A DNA stretch of 64,000 bases from Mycoplana azooxidifex (GTDB lineage: Bacteria > Pseudomonadota > Alphaproteobacteria > Rhizobiales > Rhizobiaceae). Under the pieces are notes generated by a model. The model had not been told where the DNA came from and did not search any database. It worked only from the letters and a program-made list of their open reading frames with translations. The stretch spans positions 496,001-560,000 of the forward strand of contig NZ_JACIEE010000001.1 in the NCBI RefSeq assembly GCF_014196765.1, written 5' to 3'. Positions within the stretch are counted from its first letter, which is position 1, and the number at the start of each line of letters is the position of its first letter. The position numbers and the translations under genes are program-made. Positions 26,501 to 37,887 of this stretch are shown piece after piece.

Positions 26501-26754
26501 AGCAGGATCGCCTTGCGGCGAAATCTTTCGTTTCTCTTTCGCTCGACCGCATATCGCGTTCGCTTCGATGGGCGCTTTATAACCGAAACGAAGATAAGCA
26601 ACAGCGAAATTTGGACATGGGAGCCATGCATTCAGCGCATGGACAAATGCTAACGCTACACGCCTTCGCAACGCTCTGTCCTCTGGAGCCGATCCACAGC
26701 GAGATGGCCGCTTATAGGAGTGAAGCTGGCCCGAGTTTGCCAGACGCCCTCAGA

Positions 26755-27159
26755 TCAGTCGCGCGAAGCGAGGCAGGGGTCGAGCAGGATATGTTTGTCA
26801 TCCTGAATTCTCATGGCGCCGCGCACAGTCACGACATCGCCGACCTGCATGCCGTTGTCCGAGTAGGTCACGCATAGTACGCGGATGCCTGGGAGCGAGC
26901 AGATTCCGACGTACCAAAGCACTTCATCCGTATCGACGATCGTCAACGGGCCGGACGCCCATAGATCGATGCGCTGGCCACTGGGAAACTGGAGATTCTG
27001 GATGGTCTTTTGAAGATCGCTGCAGCTCGCGGTTTCCATGGGCGTCCCTTCCGGGAAGGCCAATCCCGGCCGGCCGGGATAGGGGTTCTCTTGCGCCAGT
27101 GCCGGGGCAGCGACCATCAGCAGCGTGAAAAAAGGGGCGAGTATGCTGACACGTGTCAT
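26755..27159 (-). CDS. Secreted hypothetical protein, possibly OB-fold-like
   Basis: A 134-residue protein with a signal peptide (about 22 residues, ending PALAQ), three or four Cys residues in the mature part (CSDL, ICSL, VLCV, DPCLA) that could form disulphides, and a beta-rich body with a segment GMQVGDVVTVRG like a one-strand-turn of an OB fold. I do not recognise a specific family. The start ATG at 27159 has only a weak ribosome site. It is followed on the same strand by the anti-SD RNA candidate. Confidence 0.65.
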   Translation of the reverse strand: MTRVSILAPFFTLLMVAAPALAQENPYPGRPGLAFPEGTPMETASCSDLQKTIQNLQFPSGQRIDLWASGPLTIVDTDEVLWYVGICSLPGIRVLCVTYSDNGMQVGDVVTVRGAMRIQDDKHILLDPCLASRD

Positions 27160-27361
27160 TATTGAAGACCTTCGCTTCCGGCTTTCCGCCGCCATCATCG
27201 ATGGACGGCATGCTCGTCAGGCGGTGTACCACATCTCCGGCGGCTGCTTGGCCGGCATGCCTCACTTTTTTTCCGGTGTGATCGCCCGCAAACCGGTTAT
27301 TACTTTCGGAAGACATGCTTTAGAGTCCCCTCCCAAGTCCAATCCGTTCGGTAGCACAGCC

Positions 27362-29203
27362 ATGTTCCAGAGTTTCGACGTCACCTCCACCCCGCAGTTC
27401 GGCCGCGAGCGCACGGACGCGCTGCGCGCCACCTTCGACGGCCTCGGCATTGACGGCTTTCTCGTGCCGCGCGCCGACGAGTTCCAGGGCGAATACGTAC
27501 CGAAAAGCGCCGAGCGGCTGGCCTGGCTCACCGGCTTCGCCGGCTCGGCCGGGATTGCCCTCGTCACCCGCGGCGAGGCGATCGTGTTCGTCGACGGCCG
27601 CTACGTGACGCAGCTTGCCGAGCAGGTGGACGGCAGCGTCTTCAAGGGCGGCGACCTCGTCGGCGAACCGCCGCACCTGTGGATCCCCAAGCACGCCACG
27701 AAGGGCTTCCGCCTCGGCATCGACCCCTGGCTGCACACCGGCGGCGAGGTGCGCAAGCTCGAAAAGGCGCTGGAAAAGGTCGGTGGCAGCCTCGTGCTGC
27801 TCGACCACAATCCGCTCGACCGCCTCTGGAGCGACCGCCCCGCCGAACCGCTCGGCCGGGTGAAGATCCAGCCGATCGAGTTTGCCGGCAAGCTGGCGAA
27901 AGACAAGATCGCCGAAATGGCCGCAAAGGTTGTCGAAGCCGGCGCCGATGCGCTCGCCGTCACCGATCCCTCGACCACGGCCTGGCTCTTCAACATCCGC
28001 GGCAGCGATGTCCCGCACACCCCTCACCCGCTGGCGCGCGCGATCCTGCACGCAGACGGCAAGGCCGAGATATTCATCGACAAGCGCAAGACGGGAATCG
28101 AGGAGGAAGCCTACCTGACCCAGCTTGCCGATTTCACCCCGCCGTCCGAATTTCCCGCCCGCATCGCCGCGCTGTCGCGCGCGGGCAAGCGCATCATGAT
28201 CGATCCCGACCAGGCGCCCTTCGCGCTCGCGCAAGCTATCCGCGCAGCCGGTGGTGCGGTCGTCGAGGGCGCGGACCCGGCCCGCCTGCCCCGCGCCTGC
28301 AAGAACGAGGTCGAACTGGCAGGCTCCGCCAAGGCGCATCTGCAGGACGGCGCCGCCATGGTCGAGTTCCTCGCCTGGCTCGACGCGTCCGAGCCGGGAA
28401 CGCTGACGGAAATCACGGTGACAAAGCAGTTGGAAGCCTGCCGCGCCGCCGTCGGCCAGCGCATGCAGAACCCGCTGAAGGACATCTCCTTCGACACGAT
28501 CAGCGGCGCCGGCGCTCATGGCGCCGTCATCCACTACCGCGTGACGACCGAGACCGACGCGACGCTTGAAGACGGCACCCTCTTTCTGATCGATTCCGGC
28601 GCGCAGTACATCAACGGCACGACGGATATCACCCGCACCGTCGCGATCGGCAACGTGCCCGATGAGCAGAAGCGCTTCTTCACGCTCGTCCTGAAGGGGA
28701 TGATCGCCATCAGCACCGCCCGCTTCCCCAGGGGAACCCGCGGCTGCGACCTCGACCCGCTCGCCCGCGTGGCACTGTGGAAGGCGGGCGCTGACTACGC
28801 CCACGGCACCGGCCACGGCGTCGGCTCCTACCTCTCCGTGCACGAGGGGCCGCAGCGGATCTCGCGGCTTTCGACGCAGGAACTGCTGCCCGGCATGATC
28901 CTTTCCAACGAGCCCGGCTACTACCGCGCCGGCAGTTTCGGCATCCGCATCGAGAACCTGATCCATGTCCTGCCCGCGGCCGCGATCGAGGGCGGCGACA
29001 TCGACATGCTCGCCTTCGAGACCCTGACCTTCTGCCCGCTCGACAAGCGCCTGATCGTCACCGATCTCCTGACACGCGACGAACTGCACTGGATCGACGC
29101 GTATCACGAGCGGACGCGCGAAAAACTGATGCCGCTGATCGAGGATGCCGCCGTGCGTACATGGCTGGAAGCCGCAACGGCGCCGTTCAGCCACGGCGCA
29201 TGA
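27362..29203 (+). CDS. Xaa-Pro aminopeptidase (M24B family)
   Basis: A 613-residue metallopeptidase that removes N-terminal residues before proline. It has two creatinase-like N-terminal domains and a C-terminal pita-bread domain (about 310-540). Metal ligands can be followed: Asp in LIDSGAQY and TTDITRT, His in GTGHGVGSY, Glu in NEPGYY and Glu in FETLTF. The length (about 600) matches the larger cytosolic aminopeptidase P type. Start at ATG 27362. It ends 49 bases from azlD, which reads towards it. Confidence 0.92.
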   Translation: MFQSFDVTSTPQFGRERTDALRATFDGLGIDGFLVPRADEFQGEYVPKSAERLAWLTGFAGSAGIALVTRGEAIVFVDGRYVTQLAEQVDGSVFKGGDLVGEPPHLWIPKHATKGFRLGIDPWLHTGGEVRKLEKALEKVGGSLVLLDHNPLDRLWSDRPAEPLGRVKIQPIEFAGKLAKDKIAEMAAKVVEAGADALAVTDPSTTAWLFNIRGSDVPHTPHPLARAILHADGKAEIFIDKRKTGIEEEAYLTQLADFTPPSEFPARIAALSRAGKRIMIDPDQAPFALAQAIRAAGGAVVEGADPARLPRACKNEVELAGSAKAHLQDGAAMVEFLAWLDASEPGTLTEITVTKQLEACRAAVGQRMQNPLKDISFDTISGAGAHGAVIHYRVTTETDATLEDGTLFLIDSGAQYINGTTDITRTVAIGNVPDEQKRFFTLVLKGMIAISTARFPRGTRGCDLDPLARVALWKAGADYAHGTGHGVGSYLSVHEGPQRISRLSTQELLPGMILSNEPGYYRAGSFGIRIENLIHVLPAAAIEGGDIDMLAFETLTFCPLDKRLIVTDLLTRDELHWIDAYHERTREKLMPLIEDAAVRTWLEAATAPFSHGA

Positions 29204-29252
29204 TCGGCGGCGGGCGTCTCTCGACTCCGCGCGAAAGAGCCCGCGGTCTCCC

Positions 29253-29567
29253 TCAGACGCCGAAGGCGTAGCGCATCAGCATCACCGCGCACCAGCCGAT
29301 CGCCAGCATCGGCAGCACGGAGAATCTGAGGCTTGCGATCAGGGCCGCGGCCATCGCCACCTGCACGTCGGGGCCGCCGGTGAAGAAGGCGGGGGCCACG
29401 AGCGTCGTCAGCACTGCGGCCGGCACGGCATTCAACGCCGCCTCCAGCCGCGGCGGGATCGTCTTCATCCGCATCACCAGCCAGTATCCGCCGATGCGCG
29501 TCAGGAAGGTCGCAACAGCACCCGCAAGGATGATCGCGATCATGTCGGCATGAAAGAACGCGCCCAC
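29253..29567 (-). CDS. azlD: Branched-chain amino acid export subunit AzlD
   Basis: A 104-residue membrane protein with about four hydrophobic segments, matching AzlD. It pairs with AzlC to form an exporter of branched-chain amino acids. GTG at 29567 is preferred: GGAGGG precedes it by 5 bases and it lies 1 base after the azlC stop. An ATG at 29541 is an alternative start. It is the second gene of the azlC-azlD pair. Confidence 0.88.
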   Translation of the reverse strand: MGAFFHADMIAIILAGAVATFLTRIGGYWLVMRMKTIPPRLEAALNAVPAAVLTTLVAPAFFTGGPDVQVAMAAALIASLRFSVLPMLAIGWCAVMLMRYAFGV

Positions 29568-29568
29568 C

Positions 29569-30282
29569 TCAGCCCTCCTGCGCCGTGTCGCGCGCGGCCG
29601 GAGCGCGCTTGACGGGCAACACCGCGGCGAGCGCCATGCCGGCGAGCGCACCGATGCTGACGTGCCAGGGAGAGCCGACGGTGTGATAGGCGATCACCGA
29701 GACGGCGCCGCTGATCGCAACCACGGAGAGGAAATTCGGCCGCTTGCGGAAGCCGAGCACCAGCGCCATGAAGTAGATCGGCAGCAGCACATCGATACCG
29801 ATCACCTTCGGATCGCCGATGAGCTGGCCGAAGACGCCACCGAGCGCGGTCATCACCTGCCAGGGAATGTAGATGACCAGCGCAAACCCGATGTACCAGG
29901 AGAAGCTGACCTTTCGGCCGGCCTCGCCGCGCCGCAGCGTCTCGGCAAATTGCGGATCGGTGAGGACGAAGAAGGCGAAGAACTTTTCCACCGCCGTGAA
30001 ATGCCTGACGAACGGCGCCATCGCCGCCGAATAGAGGATGTGGCGGAAGTTCACCGCGAAGATCGACAGCACGATGACCCAGGGCGCGATGTTCTGCCCG
30101 AACAGCTCGATGCCGACAAGCTGGCTGGCGCCGGCGAAGATCGTCATGCTCATCAGCACCGCCTCGGCGATCGTCTGGCCGTTGGCGACCGCAATCGCGC
30201 CGAACAGCGCGCCGAACGGCGCTGCCGACAGAAACACCGGCGTGCCGTTGCGCACGCCCTCGAAGAAATCAGCCTTGCTCAC
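29569..30282 (-). CDS. azlC: Branched-chain amino acid export protein AzlC
   Basis: A 237-residue inner-membrane protein of the AzlC family with a typical N-terminal signature (GTPVFLSAAPFGALFG), then MTIFAGASQ and FAVNFRHILYSAA. GTG at 30282 has GGAGG about 10 bases upstream and fits the family's start. It is followed by azlD with a 1-base gap. Together they probably export branched-chain amino acids or their analogues. Confidence 0.92.
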   Translation of the reverse strand: MSKADFFEGVRNGTPVFLSAAPFGALFGAIAVANGQTIAEAVLMSMTIFAGASQLVGIELFGQNIAPWVIVLSIFAVNFRHILYSAAMAPFVRHFTAVEKFFAFFVLTDPQFAETLRRGEAGRKVSFSWYIGFALVIYIPWQVMTALGGVFGQLIGDPKVIGIDVLLPIYFMALVLGFRKRPNFLSVVAISGAVSVIAYHTVGSPWHVSIGALAGMALAAVLPVKRAPAARDTAQEG

Positions 30283-30432
30283 CTGGTGCGCACCTCCACC
30301 CTCGCGTGGAACCGCTCTAGTCCCGCGCACCTCTCAGCGCAATTGAATATGGCTGATGTATCGATCGATTTCGCTGAACCTTTAGCGACCCGGCCGACGC
30401 CGGAACGCCCGGGCCGGATCGCCCATCCGGGA

Positions 30433-31260
30433 TCAGGACTTGGCCTTCACCTGGAACGTGTGTTCCTGGGCGGGAAAGGTCCGCGCCCTCACCTCTTCGG
30501 CATAGGCCGCAAAGGCTTCGCTGATCTGCGGCGCGAGATCGGCGAAGCGCTTGACGAAGCGTGGCTTGAAGTCGGTGAAGATGCCGAGCGCGTCGTCTAC
30601 GACCAGCACCTGCCCGTCGCAGGCCGGCGAAGCGCCGATGCCGATCGTCGGCACCTTGACCGAACTCGTGATCTCGCGGGCCAGCGGTTCGATCGTACCC
30701 TCGATGACGATTGCAAACGCGCCCGCATCGTCGATCGCCTTGGCGTCGCGGCGGATCTTGTCGGCTTCCTTGTCGCTGCGGCCGAGCGAACGATAGCCGC
30801 CGGTCGTGTTGATCAGCTGCGGCATCAGCCCGACATGGCCCAGCACCGGGATGCCCCGCTGGGTGAGGAAATCGACGGTCTCGGCCATCTCCGCCCCGCC
30901 CTCGAGCTTGACCGCGCTGCAGCCGGTCTCCTTCAGCACGCGCGCGGCACTTTGGAACGCCTGCTCCTTGGATTCCTGGTAGGAGCCGAACGGCAGGTCG
31001 ACCACGACGCAGGCGTTGTCCGATCCGCGCATCACGGCCTGGCCGTGCGCGATCATCATCTCCAGCGTCACGCCGACGGTGGAATCGAGCCCGTAGACCA
31101 CCATGCCGAGCGAATCCCCGACCAGCATGAAGTCCACATGCGGATCGAGCAGCTTGGCGATCGGCGTCGTATAGGCCGTCAGGCTGACGATCGGTCGCTG
31201 GCCCTTCAGGGCCCGGATATCCGCCGGCGCAAGGCGCCGCTTCGCTGCATGCACGCTCAT
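30433..31260 (-). CDS. panB: 3-methyl-2-oxobutanoate hydroxymethyltransferase
   Basis: A 275-residue TIM-barrel enzyme that makes ketopantoate in pantothenate (vitamin B5) synthesis. Family motifs are visible: [37 protein letters not shown] and [14 protein letters not shown]. The frame continues open upstream, but the ATG at 31260, 2 bases after the panC stop, is the right start. It forms a tight pair with panC. Confidence 0.95.
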   Translation of the reverse strand: MSVHAAKRRLAPADIRALKGQRPIVSLTAYTTPIAKLLDPHVDFMLVGDSLGMVVYGLDSTVGVTLEMMIAHGQAVMRGSDNACVVVDLPFGSYQESKEQAFQSAARVLKETGCSAVKLEGGAEMAETVDFLTQRGIPVLGHVGLMPQLINTTGGYRSLGRSDKEADKIRRDAKAIDDAGAFAIVIEGTIEPLAREITSSVKVPTIGIGASPACDGQVLVVDDALGIFTDFKPRFVKRFADLAPQISEAFAAYAEEVRARTFPAQEHTFQVKAKS

Positions 31261-31262
31261 TG

Positions 31263-32138
31263 TCAGGCTACCTTCGCTGAATTCTGCTCTTTTTGGCCGA
31301 TAATCCGGTTGTCGAGCAGCTTCGTGCTCCCGATCCGGACGAAAAGCAATAAAAGAACCGGCCCGGGGCCGATTTCCTCGACCTCGGTGAGCGTTTCGGG
31401 ATGCCGCAGCGCCACGATCTCCGCATTCGCCAGCGGTTCCGTGGCGATGAAGGCGCGAACGCCGTCCTCGACGGCGCGCGAGCTGGTCTCGCCGGCACGG
31501 ATGATCCGTTCGGCCTCGTCCAGCGCCTTCGGCACGATCACCGCCGCCGCCCGCTGCTCTGCGTTCAGGTAGACGTTGCGCGACGAGCATGCGAGCCCAT
31601 CCGCCTCGCGAACCGTCGCCACCCCGACCACCTCGACGCCCTGCGCCAGGTCCTCGACCATGCGGCGGATGATCGTCAGTTGCTGGAAATCCTTCTCGCC
31701 GAAATAGGCGCGGTCCGGTCCGACGATGTTGAAAAGCTTGGTGACGACGGTGCAGACACCGGAGAAATGGCCGTGCCGCACGGCACCCTCGAGTTCGGCG
31801 CCGAGCGCCGGCACGTCGACGACGGTCACCATCGGACGGGGATAAATGTCCGAGACACCGGGTGCGAACACGAAGTCGACGCCGCCCTCCTCCAGCATCC
31901 GCTGGTCGCGCGGCAGGTCGCGCGGATAGCGCGTCAGGTCTTCTCCCGCGCCGAACTGCAGCGGATTGACGAAGATCGAAGCGACGACGATGTCGTTCTC
32001 GGCGCGCGCGCGCCGCACGAGCTCCATGTGGCCGACGTGAAGGTAACCCATCGTCGGGACAAGGCCGACGGACTTGAGGCGTGCGCGAAGCGGCGCCAGC
32101 ACCGCACGCAAGCCTTCGATCGTGGTGATGGTCTGCAT
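31263..32138 (-). CDS. panC: Pantoate-beta-alanine ligase
   Basis: A 291-residue ATP-dependent ligase that joins pantoate with beta-alanine. Signature motifs are [35 protein letters not shown] and SSRNVYL. ATG at 32138 is preceded by GGAGG about 10 bases upstream. It is followed after two bases by panB. A short upstream ORF with a very strong ribosome site lies 66 bases before the start (separate entry). Confidence 0.95.
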   Translation of the reverse strand: MQTITTIEGLRAVLAPLRARLKSVGLVPTMGYLHVGHMELVRRARAENDIVVASIFVNPLQFGAGEDLTRYPRDLPRDQRMLEEGGVDFVFAPGVSDIYPRPMVTVVDVPALGAELEGAVRHGHFSGVCTVVTKLFNIVGPDRAYFGEKDFQQLTIIRRMVEDLAQGVEVVGVATVREADGLACSSRNVYLNAEQRAAAVIVPKALDEAERIIRAGETSSRAVEDGVRAFIATEPLANAEIVALRHPETLTEVEEIGPGPVLLLLFVRIGSTKLLDNRIIGQKEQNSAKVA

Positions 32139-32637
32139 CGAGGCGGATCCTCCAGCCTGGCTGACCATGAAAGAAGAGCGATCTGCCAGGGTTCAGCAAT
32201 ATTTTCACTGCCGCGCATCGGGCCTGCCGTACATCGCTGCCGGCTCGGCTTCCATGCGCCACACCTCCTCCCAAAGGTGCGACTGCCGGCGGCGTCTCGC
32301 GCTCTTTCGCGGCAGCGGCGCTTTCTAGCTTGTGCGGCGCGAAAACACAATCTCCCGCCTGAACGGACTCTGCCCGGACCTAACCGAACCTGGCATCGCG
32401 GCAGGGAATACCCCTTCCGATATAATCCCTGTACTTTTGCACCGCTTCCAGCTAGGAACGCGCCAATCGCAGACGGCCAGAGAGCCGGAGCAATGCGCCC
32501 GCACATCCGGGCCGGACCTGACGCATGTGCCCCGAAGACGTGCAGCGGTTTCGGGACTGCGCCATGCACAGGAATAGACACAGAAGGCACGTGAGCCGTT
32601 TCCAGGCAGCGCGCTTCAGAGATTCGAAAGACCAGAC
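32139..32637. promoter_or_regulatory. 499-base divergent spacer between panC and DEAD-box helicase
   Basis: Besides the leader ORF candidate for panC, a perfect TATAAT occurs at 32421-32426 reading rightward, without a good -35 box at the right distance, so it is a weak promoter candidate for the helicase. A 38-codon rightward frame (32525-32641) overlaps the helicase start by 4 bases. No other gene seen. Confidence 0.4.
32205..32255 (-). CDS. Possible leader peptide upstream of panC (16 codons)
   Basis: ATG at 32255 starts [16 protein letters not shown] followed by TGA. A nearly ideal Shine-Dalgarno GGGAGGAGG sits 8 bases upstream, inside a small possible hairpin (CACCT...AGGTG). It is in the 5' region of the panC-panB transcript. 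The peptide has no repeat of a regulatory amino acid, so classic attenuation is not evident. This is inference from a strong ribosome site and position. Confidence 0.35.
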   Translation of the reverse strand: MEAEPAAMYGRPDARQ

Positions 32638-34653
32638 ATGACCGAATACGAACGCCTCGTTCCGGCGATGGCAAGCGCGTTGGAAAAACGCGGCTACACG
32701 ACGCTGACCCCGGTGCAGAAGGCGGTGGCCGACCCCGACCTCGAAGGCGCGGACCTGCTCGTCTCCGCCCAGACCGGCTCGGGCAAGACCGTGGCCTTCG
32801 GGCTCGCCTTTGCGCCGACCCTGCTCGGAGGCGAGGAGCGCTTCGGCCGCGCGGCCGCGCCGCTGGCGCTGGCGATCGCGCCGACGCGCGAACTCGCCTT
32901 GCAGGTGAAGCGCGAGCTCGAATGGCTCTATGGCGAGACGGGTGCTGTGATCGCGTCCTGCGTCGGCGGCATGGATATCCGCACCGAACGGCGCACGCTG
33001 GAGCGCGGCGCCCAGATCGTCGTCGGCACCCCTGGCCGGCTGCGCGACCATATCGACCGCGGCTCGCTGGACCTCTCCGGACTGAAGGCGGTGGTGCTGG
33101 ACGAAGCCGACGAGATGCTCGACCTGGGCTTCCGCGAGGACCTGGAGTACATCCTCGAGGCGGCACCGGAAGAACGCCGCACGCTGATGTTCTCGGCGAC
33201 CGTTCCCCGCGCCATCGAGGACCTGGCGCGCAACTACCAGCGCGACGCCGTGCGCGTGACGACCGCCGCCGAAAAGGGCCAGCATGGCGACATCGCCTAT
33301 CGCGCGCTGGCGGTCACCCCGCACGACCGCGAGCATGCCATCATCAACGTGCTGCGCTTCTACGAGGCCCCGACGGCCATCGTCTTCTGCTCGACCCGTG
33401 CCGCCGTCAACCACCTGACCGCGCGCCTGAACAATCGCGGCTTCTCCGTCGTGGCACTCTCCGGCGAACTGTCGCAGAACGAGCGGACGCATGCCCTGCA
33501 GGCGATGCGCGACGGCCGCGCCCGGGTGTGTATCGCAACCGACGTCGCTGCCCGCGGCATTGACCTGCCCAATCTCGAACTCGTCATCCATGCCGACCTT
33601 CCGACCAATCCGGACACGCTGCTCCACAGGAGCGGCCGCACCGGGCGGGCTGGCCGCAAGGGCGTCAGCGCGCTGATCGTTCCGGTGCCGGCGATCCGTC
33701 GCGCCGAGCGCCTGCTGGCCACCGGCAAGATCACCGCCGAATGGGCAAACCCGCCGTCAGCCGACGAGATCCTTCGTCGCGACGACGAGCGGCTGCTGGC
33801 CGATCCCATGCTTGCCGAGCCGGTCGCAGACGACGAGGCGGAGTTCACCGACACCCTTCTTTCGACCCTCGACGCCCGTCAGATCGCCGCCGCCTTCGTG
33901 CGTCTCTACCGCAAGGGCCGCTCCGCGCCGGAAGACTTGCGGGAAGTTGATCTTTCGCAACGCCGCCCCGCCCGCGAGCGGCGGCCGGGCGAAACCGCAG
34001 AGCAGGCGCCCCGCCCGCCGCGCGACGCCTTCGGGCCCGGCCGCTGGATGTCGCTTTCGGTCGGTCGCAAGCAGAACGCCGAGCCGCGCTGGCTGATCCC
34101 GATGCTCTGCCGCGCCGGCGGCATCACGCGCAACGAGATCGGCGCGATCCGCATGCAGCAAGACGAAACCTATGTCGAACTCGCCGAAGAGGCGGCAGAC
34201 GCCTTCTTCGACAAGATCGGCCCGAAGCTGCTCATCGAGAAGGGTATTCGCCTGACCAGGCTCGAGGGCGTGCCGGACATGGCATCGAAGCCGCGCGGCA
34301 AGCCGGCAGGCGACCGGCCCGATCGCGGCCCGCGCAAGGAGCGGAGCTTCGCAGGCGAGCGGGAGAACGGCAAGCGCGAGAGAGCCTCCGACAGGCATGC
34401 CGGCGCCGATTTCGCCGAGAAGCCCGCCCGCAAGACCTGGGAGAAGGCCGCGCATGCCGACGGCCGCAGCCAGGCCCCGCAGGCCCGGGACGACCGCTCC
34501 GGCAAGCCCGCGGGCTTCAAGGGCAAGCCGGGAGACTTCAAGGGCAAGGCCAAGCCTTACAAGGACGGCTCGTTCGCCGACAGGCCTCCCCGCCAGGACC
34601 ATCCGGCCAAGGGCCCATCGCCCAAGCGGAAGGCTCGCAAGTCCAACGGCTGA
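32638..34653 (+). CDS. DEAD-box RNA helicase with DbpA-type RNA-binding domain
   Basis: A 671-residue ATP-dependent RNA helicase. Motifs: Q-motif TPVQKA, Walker A AQTGSGKT (about residue 44), PTRELALQ, DEAD in VLDEADEMLD (about 150), SAT, VFCSTRAAV and HRSGRTGRAGR. About residues 465-530 form a DbpA/CsdA-type RNA-binding domain (GRWMSLSVGRKQ...). The last 130 residues are a Lys/Arg/Gly-rich disordered tail typical of ribosome-assembly helicases. A role in 50S assembly or cold adaptation is likely. A hairpin with an 11-base stem follows the stop. Confidence 0.93.
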   Translation: MTEYERLVPAMASALEKRGYTTLTPVQKAVADPDLEGADLLVSAQTGSGKTVAFGLAFAPTLLGGEERFGRAAAPLALAIAPTRELALQVKRELEWLYGETGAVIASCVGGMDIRTERRTLERGAQIVVGTPGRLRDHIDRGSLDLSGLKAVVLDEADEMLDLGFREDLEYILEAAPEERRTLMFSATVPRAIEDLARNYQRDAVRVTTAAEKGQHGDIAYRALAVTPHDREHAIINVLRFYEAPTAIVFCSTRAAVNHLTARLNNRGFSVVALSGELSQNERTHALQAMRDGRARVCIATDVAARGIDLPNLELVIHADLPTNPDTLLHRSGRTGRAGRKGVSALIVPVPAIRRAERLLATGKITAEWANPPSADEILRRDDERLLADPMLAEPVADDEAEFTDTLLSTLDARQIAAAFVRLYRKGRSAPEDLREVDLSQRRPARERRPGETAEQAPRPPRDAFGPGRWMSLSVGRKQNAEPRWLIPMLCRAGGITRNEIGAIRMQQDETYVELAEEAADAFFDKIGPKLLIEKGIRLTRLEGVPDMASKPRGKPAGDRPDRGPRKERSFAGERENGKRERASDRHAGADFAEKPARKTWEKAAHADGRSQAPQARDDRSGKPAGFKGKPGDFKGKAKPYKDGSFADRPPRQDHPAKGPSPKRKARKSNG

Positions 34654-34658
34654 CGTGC

Positions 34659-34694
34659 AGAAGGCGGCATGCGCGCCTGCGCCTGCCGCCTTCT
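34659..34694 (+). terminator. Hairpin after DEAD-box helicase
   Basis: An 11-base perfect stem (AGAAGGCGGCA with TGCCGCCTTCT, 14-base loop) begins 5 bases after the stop. There is no clean T-run after it, so termination is likely but not classical. Confidence 0.5.
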
Positions 34695-34866
34695 CCCTGC
34701 CCCGACAGTGCCCCCGCAATCAAAAATAGGGTTCCGCGCCGCCGATTCGTGCAACGAATGGGCGCATTTCGCCGTTTTCCCCTTCACCACATGCCTGAAC
34801 AATCATATTGTCGCTGCAGCGCCACAGGATTTGAGAATCAGGACGGGGGCGGCGCGCACGGGTTGT

Positions 34867-35607
34867 ATGTCAGAGACGAAACCACATATGGGCCGGACCG
34901 GTCGCCTGTCCCTCTCCATGGACGGGCTGACCGAGGCATTCTGGGAACGCTACCGTCGTCTGCACGATGCCATCGACGCAGAGGACATACCGCTCGTCCA
35001 TCGCCTCGACCGGGAACTGACGAATGCGCTGATGGCACTGGTCGACCACCAGACGCACGATGCGGCCGAGCAGCAGGCACAGTTCACCGCCCTCCTGCGG
35101 CTGTTGCGCGAGGAGGCCGAGGACGCCTCCAGCGTCCGCAACAATGCCGACCTGATCGAACTTCTCCTCAGGCGATACATCACCGTCCGCACCCGCCCGG
35201 CCGACCAGAACGGCCTGCCCGCCCTCTCGGCGCCGGTGAGAAACGGGGTGCTGGACATCGGCCAGCTCGATACGCTCGCAGAACGTGTCGCGGTCGTGAC
35301 CACCGACTATCGCTACCTCTACGCCAACGCCACCGACGCGGCCCGGCTGAAGCGCAAGCCGCACGAACTCGTCGGGCGGCACGTGCGCGATATCGTCGGC
35401 GCGGAGCACTTCAACAATACGATCAAGGACAATCTCGACCGCTGCTTCGCGGGCGAGACCGTCGAGTACACCACCGCCCGCGAGAGGGACGGTGAGGTCG
35501 TCGTGGTCCGTCGCCGGCTGACGCCCTGCTATTCGGAGGGCCCCACGATGATCGGCGCACTGGTGGTCATCCACGAAGGCCCCGACCGCCGCCGCCGGGA
35601 CCACTGA
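34867..35607 (+). CDS. PAS-domain protein
   Basis: A 246-residue cytoplasmic protein. The N-terminal part (about 15-115) is helical and acidic; residues about 125-240 are a PAS fold (VLDIGQLDTLAERVAVVTTDYRYLYAN, then VGRHVRDIVGAEHF). There is no kinase, GGDEF or DNA-binding output domain, so it is either a stand-alone sensor or a partner. ATG at 34867 is the preferred start, with an alternative ATG at 34888; neither has a strong ribosome site. It ends 21 bases from ligA (convergent). Confidence 0.75.
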   Translation: MSETKPHMGRTGRLSLSMDGLTEAFWERYRRLHDAIDAEDIPLVHRLDRELTNALMALVDHQTHDAAEQQAQFTALLRLLREEAEDASSVRNNADLIELLLRRYITVRTRPADQNGLPALSAPVRNGVLDIGQLDTLAERVAVVTTDYRYLYANATDAARLKRKPHELVGRHVRDIVGAEHFNNTIKDNLDRCFAGETVEYTTARERDGEVVVVRRRLTPCYSEGPTMIGALVVIHEGPDRRRRDH

Positions 35608-35628
35608 GATTTGGCATAACCTGGCCGG

Positions 35629-37815
<2,187 letters not shown>

Positions 37816-37887
37816 TTAGAGCATGGCGACAAAAAGGGAAGCAGCCTCGGGCGCTGTCCTCACCTGTCTCCCGGTTGCGGTCTCCGG

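Larger units (their letters stand above)
26255..26754. other. 500-base spacer between prmA and a secreted protein
   Basis: The left part holds two hairpins with T-runs reading leftward, and a structured RNA candidate (separate entries). The right part (about 26520-26754) shows no convincing gene. A 66-codon frame on the minus strand (26431-26631) overlaps the RNA and has no family resemblance. Confidence 0.6.

Noticed and set aside
26431-26631. 66-codon minus-strand frame overlapping the anti-SD RNA
   Set aside because: No family resemblance, and its sequence constraint is better explained by RNA stems.
29662-31572. 636-codon plus-strand frame opposite azlC, panB and panC
   Set aside because: Spans three conserved opposite-strand genes and has no recognisable domain.
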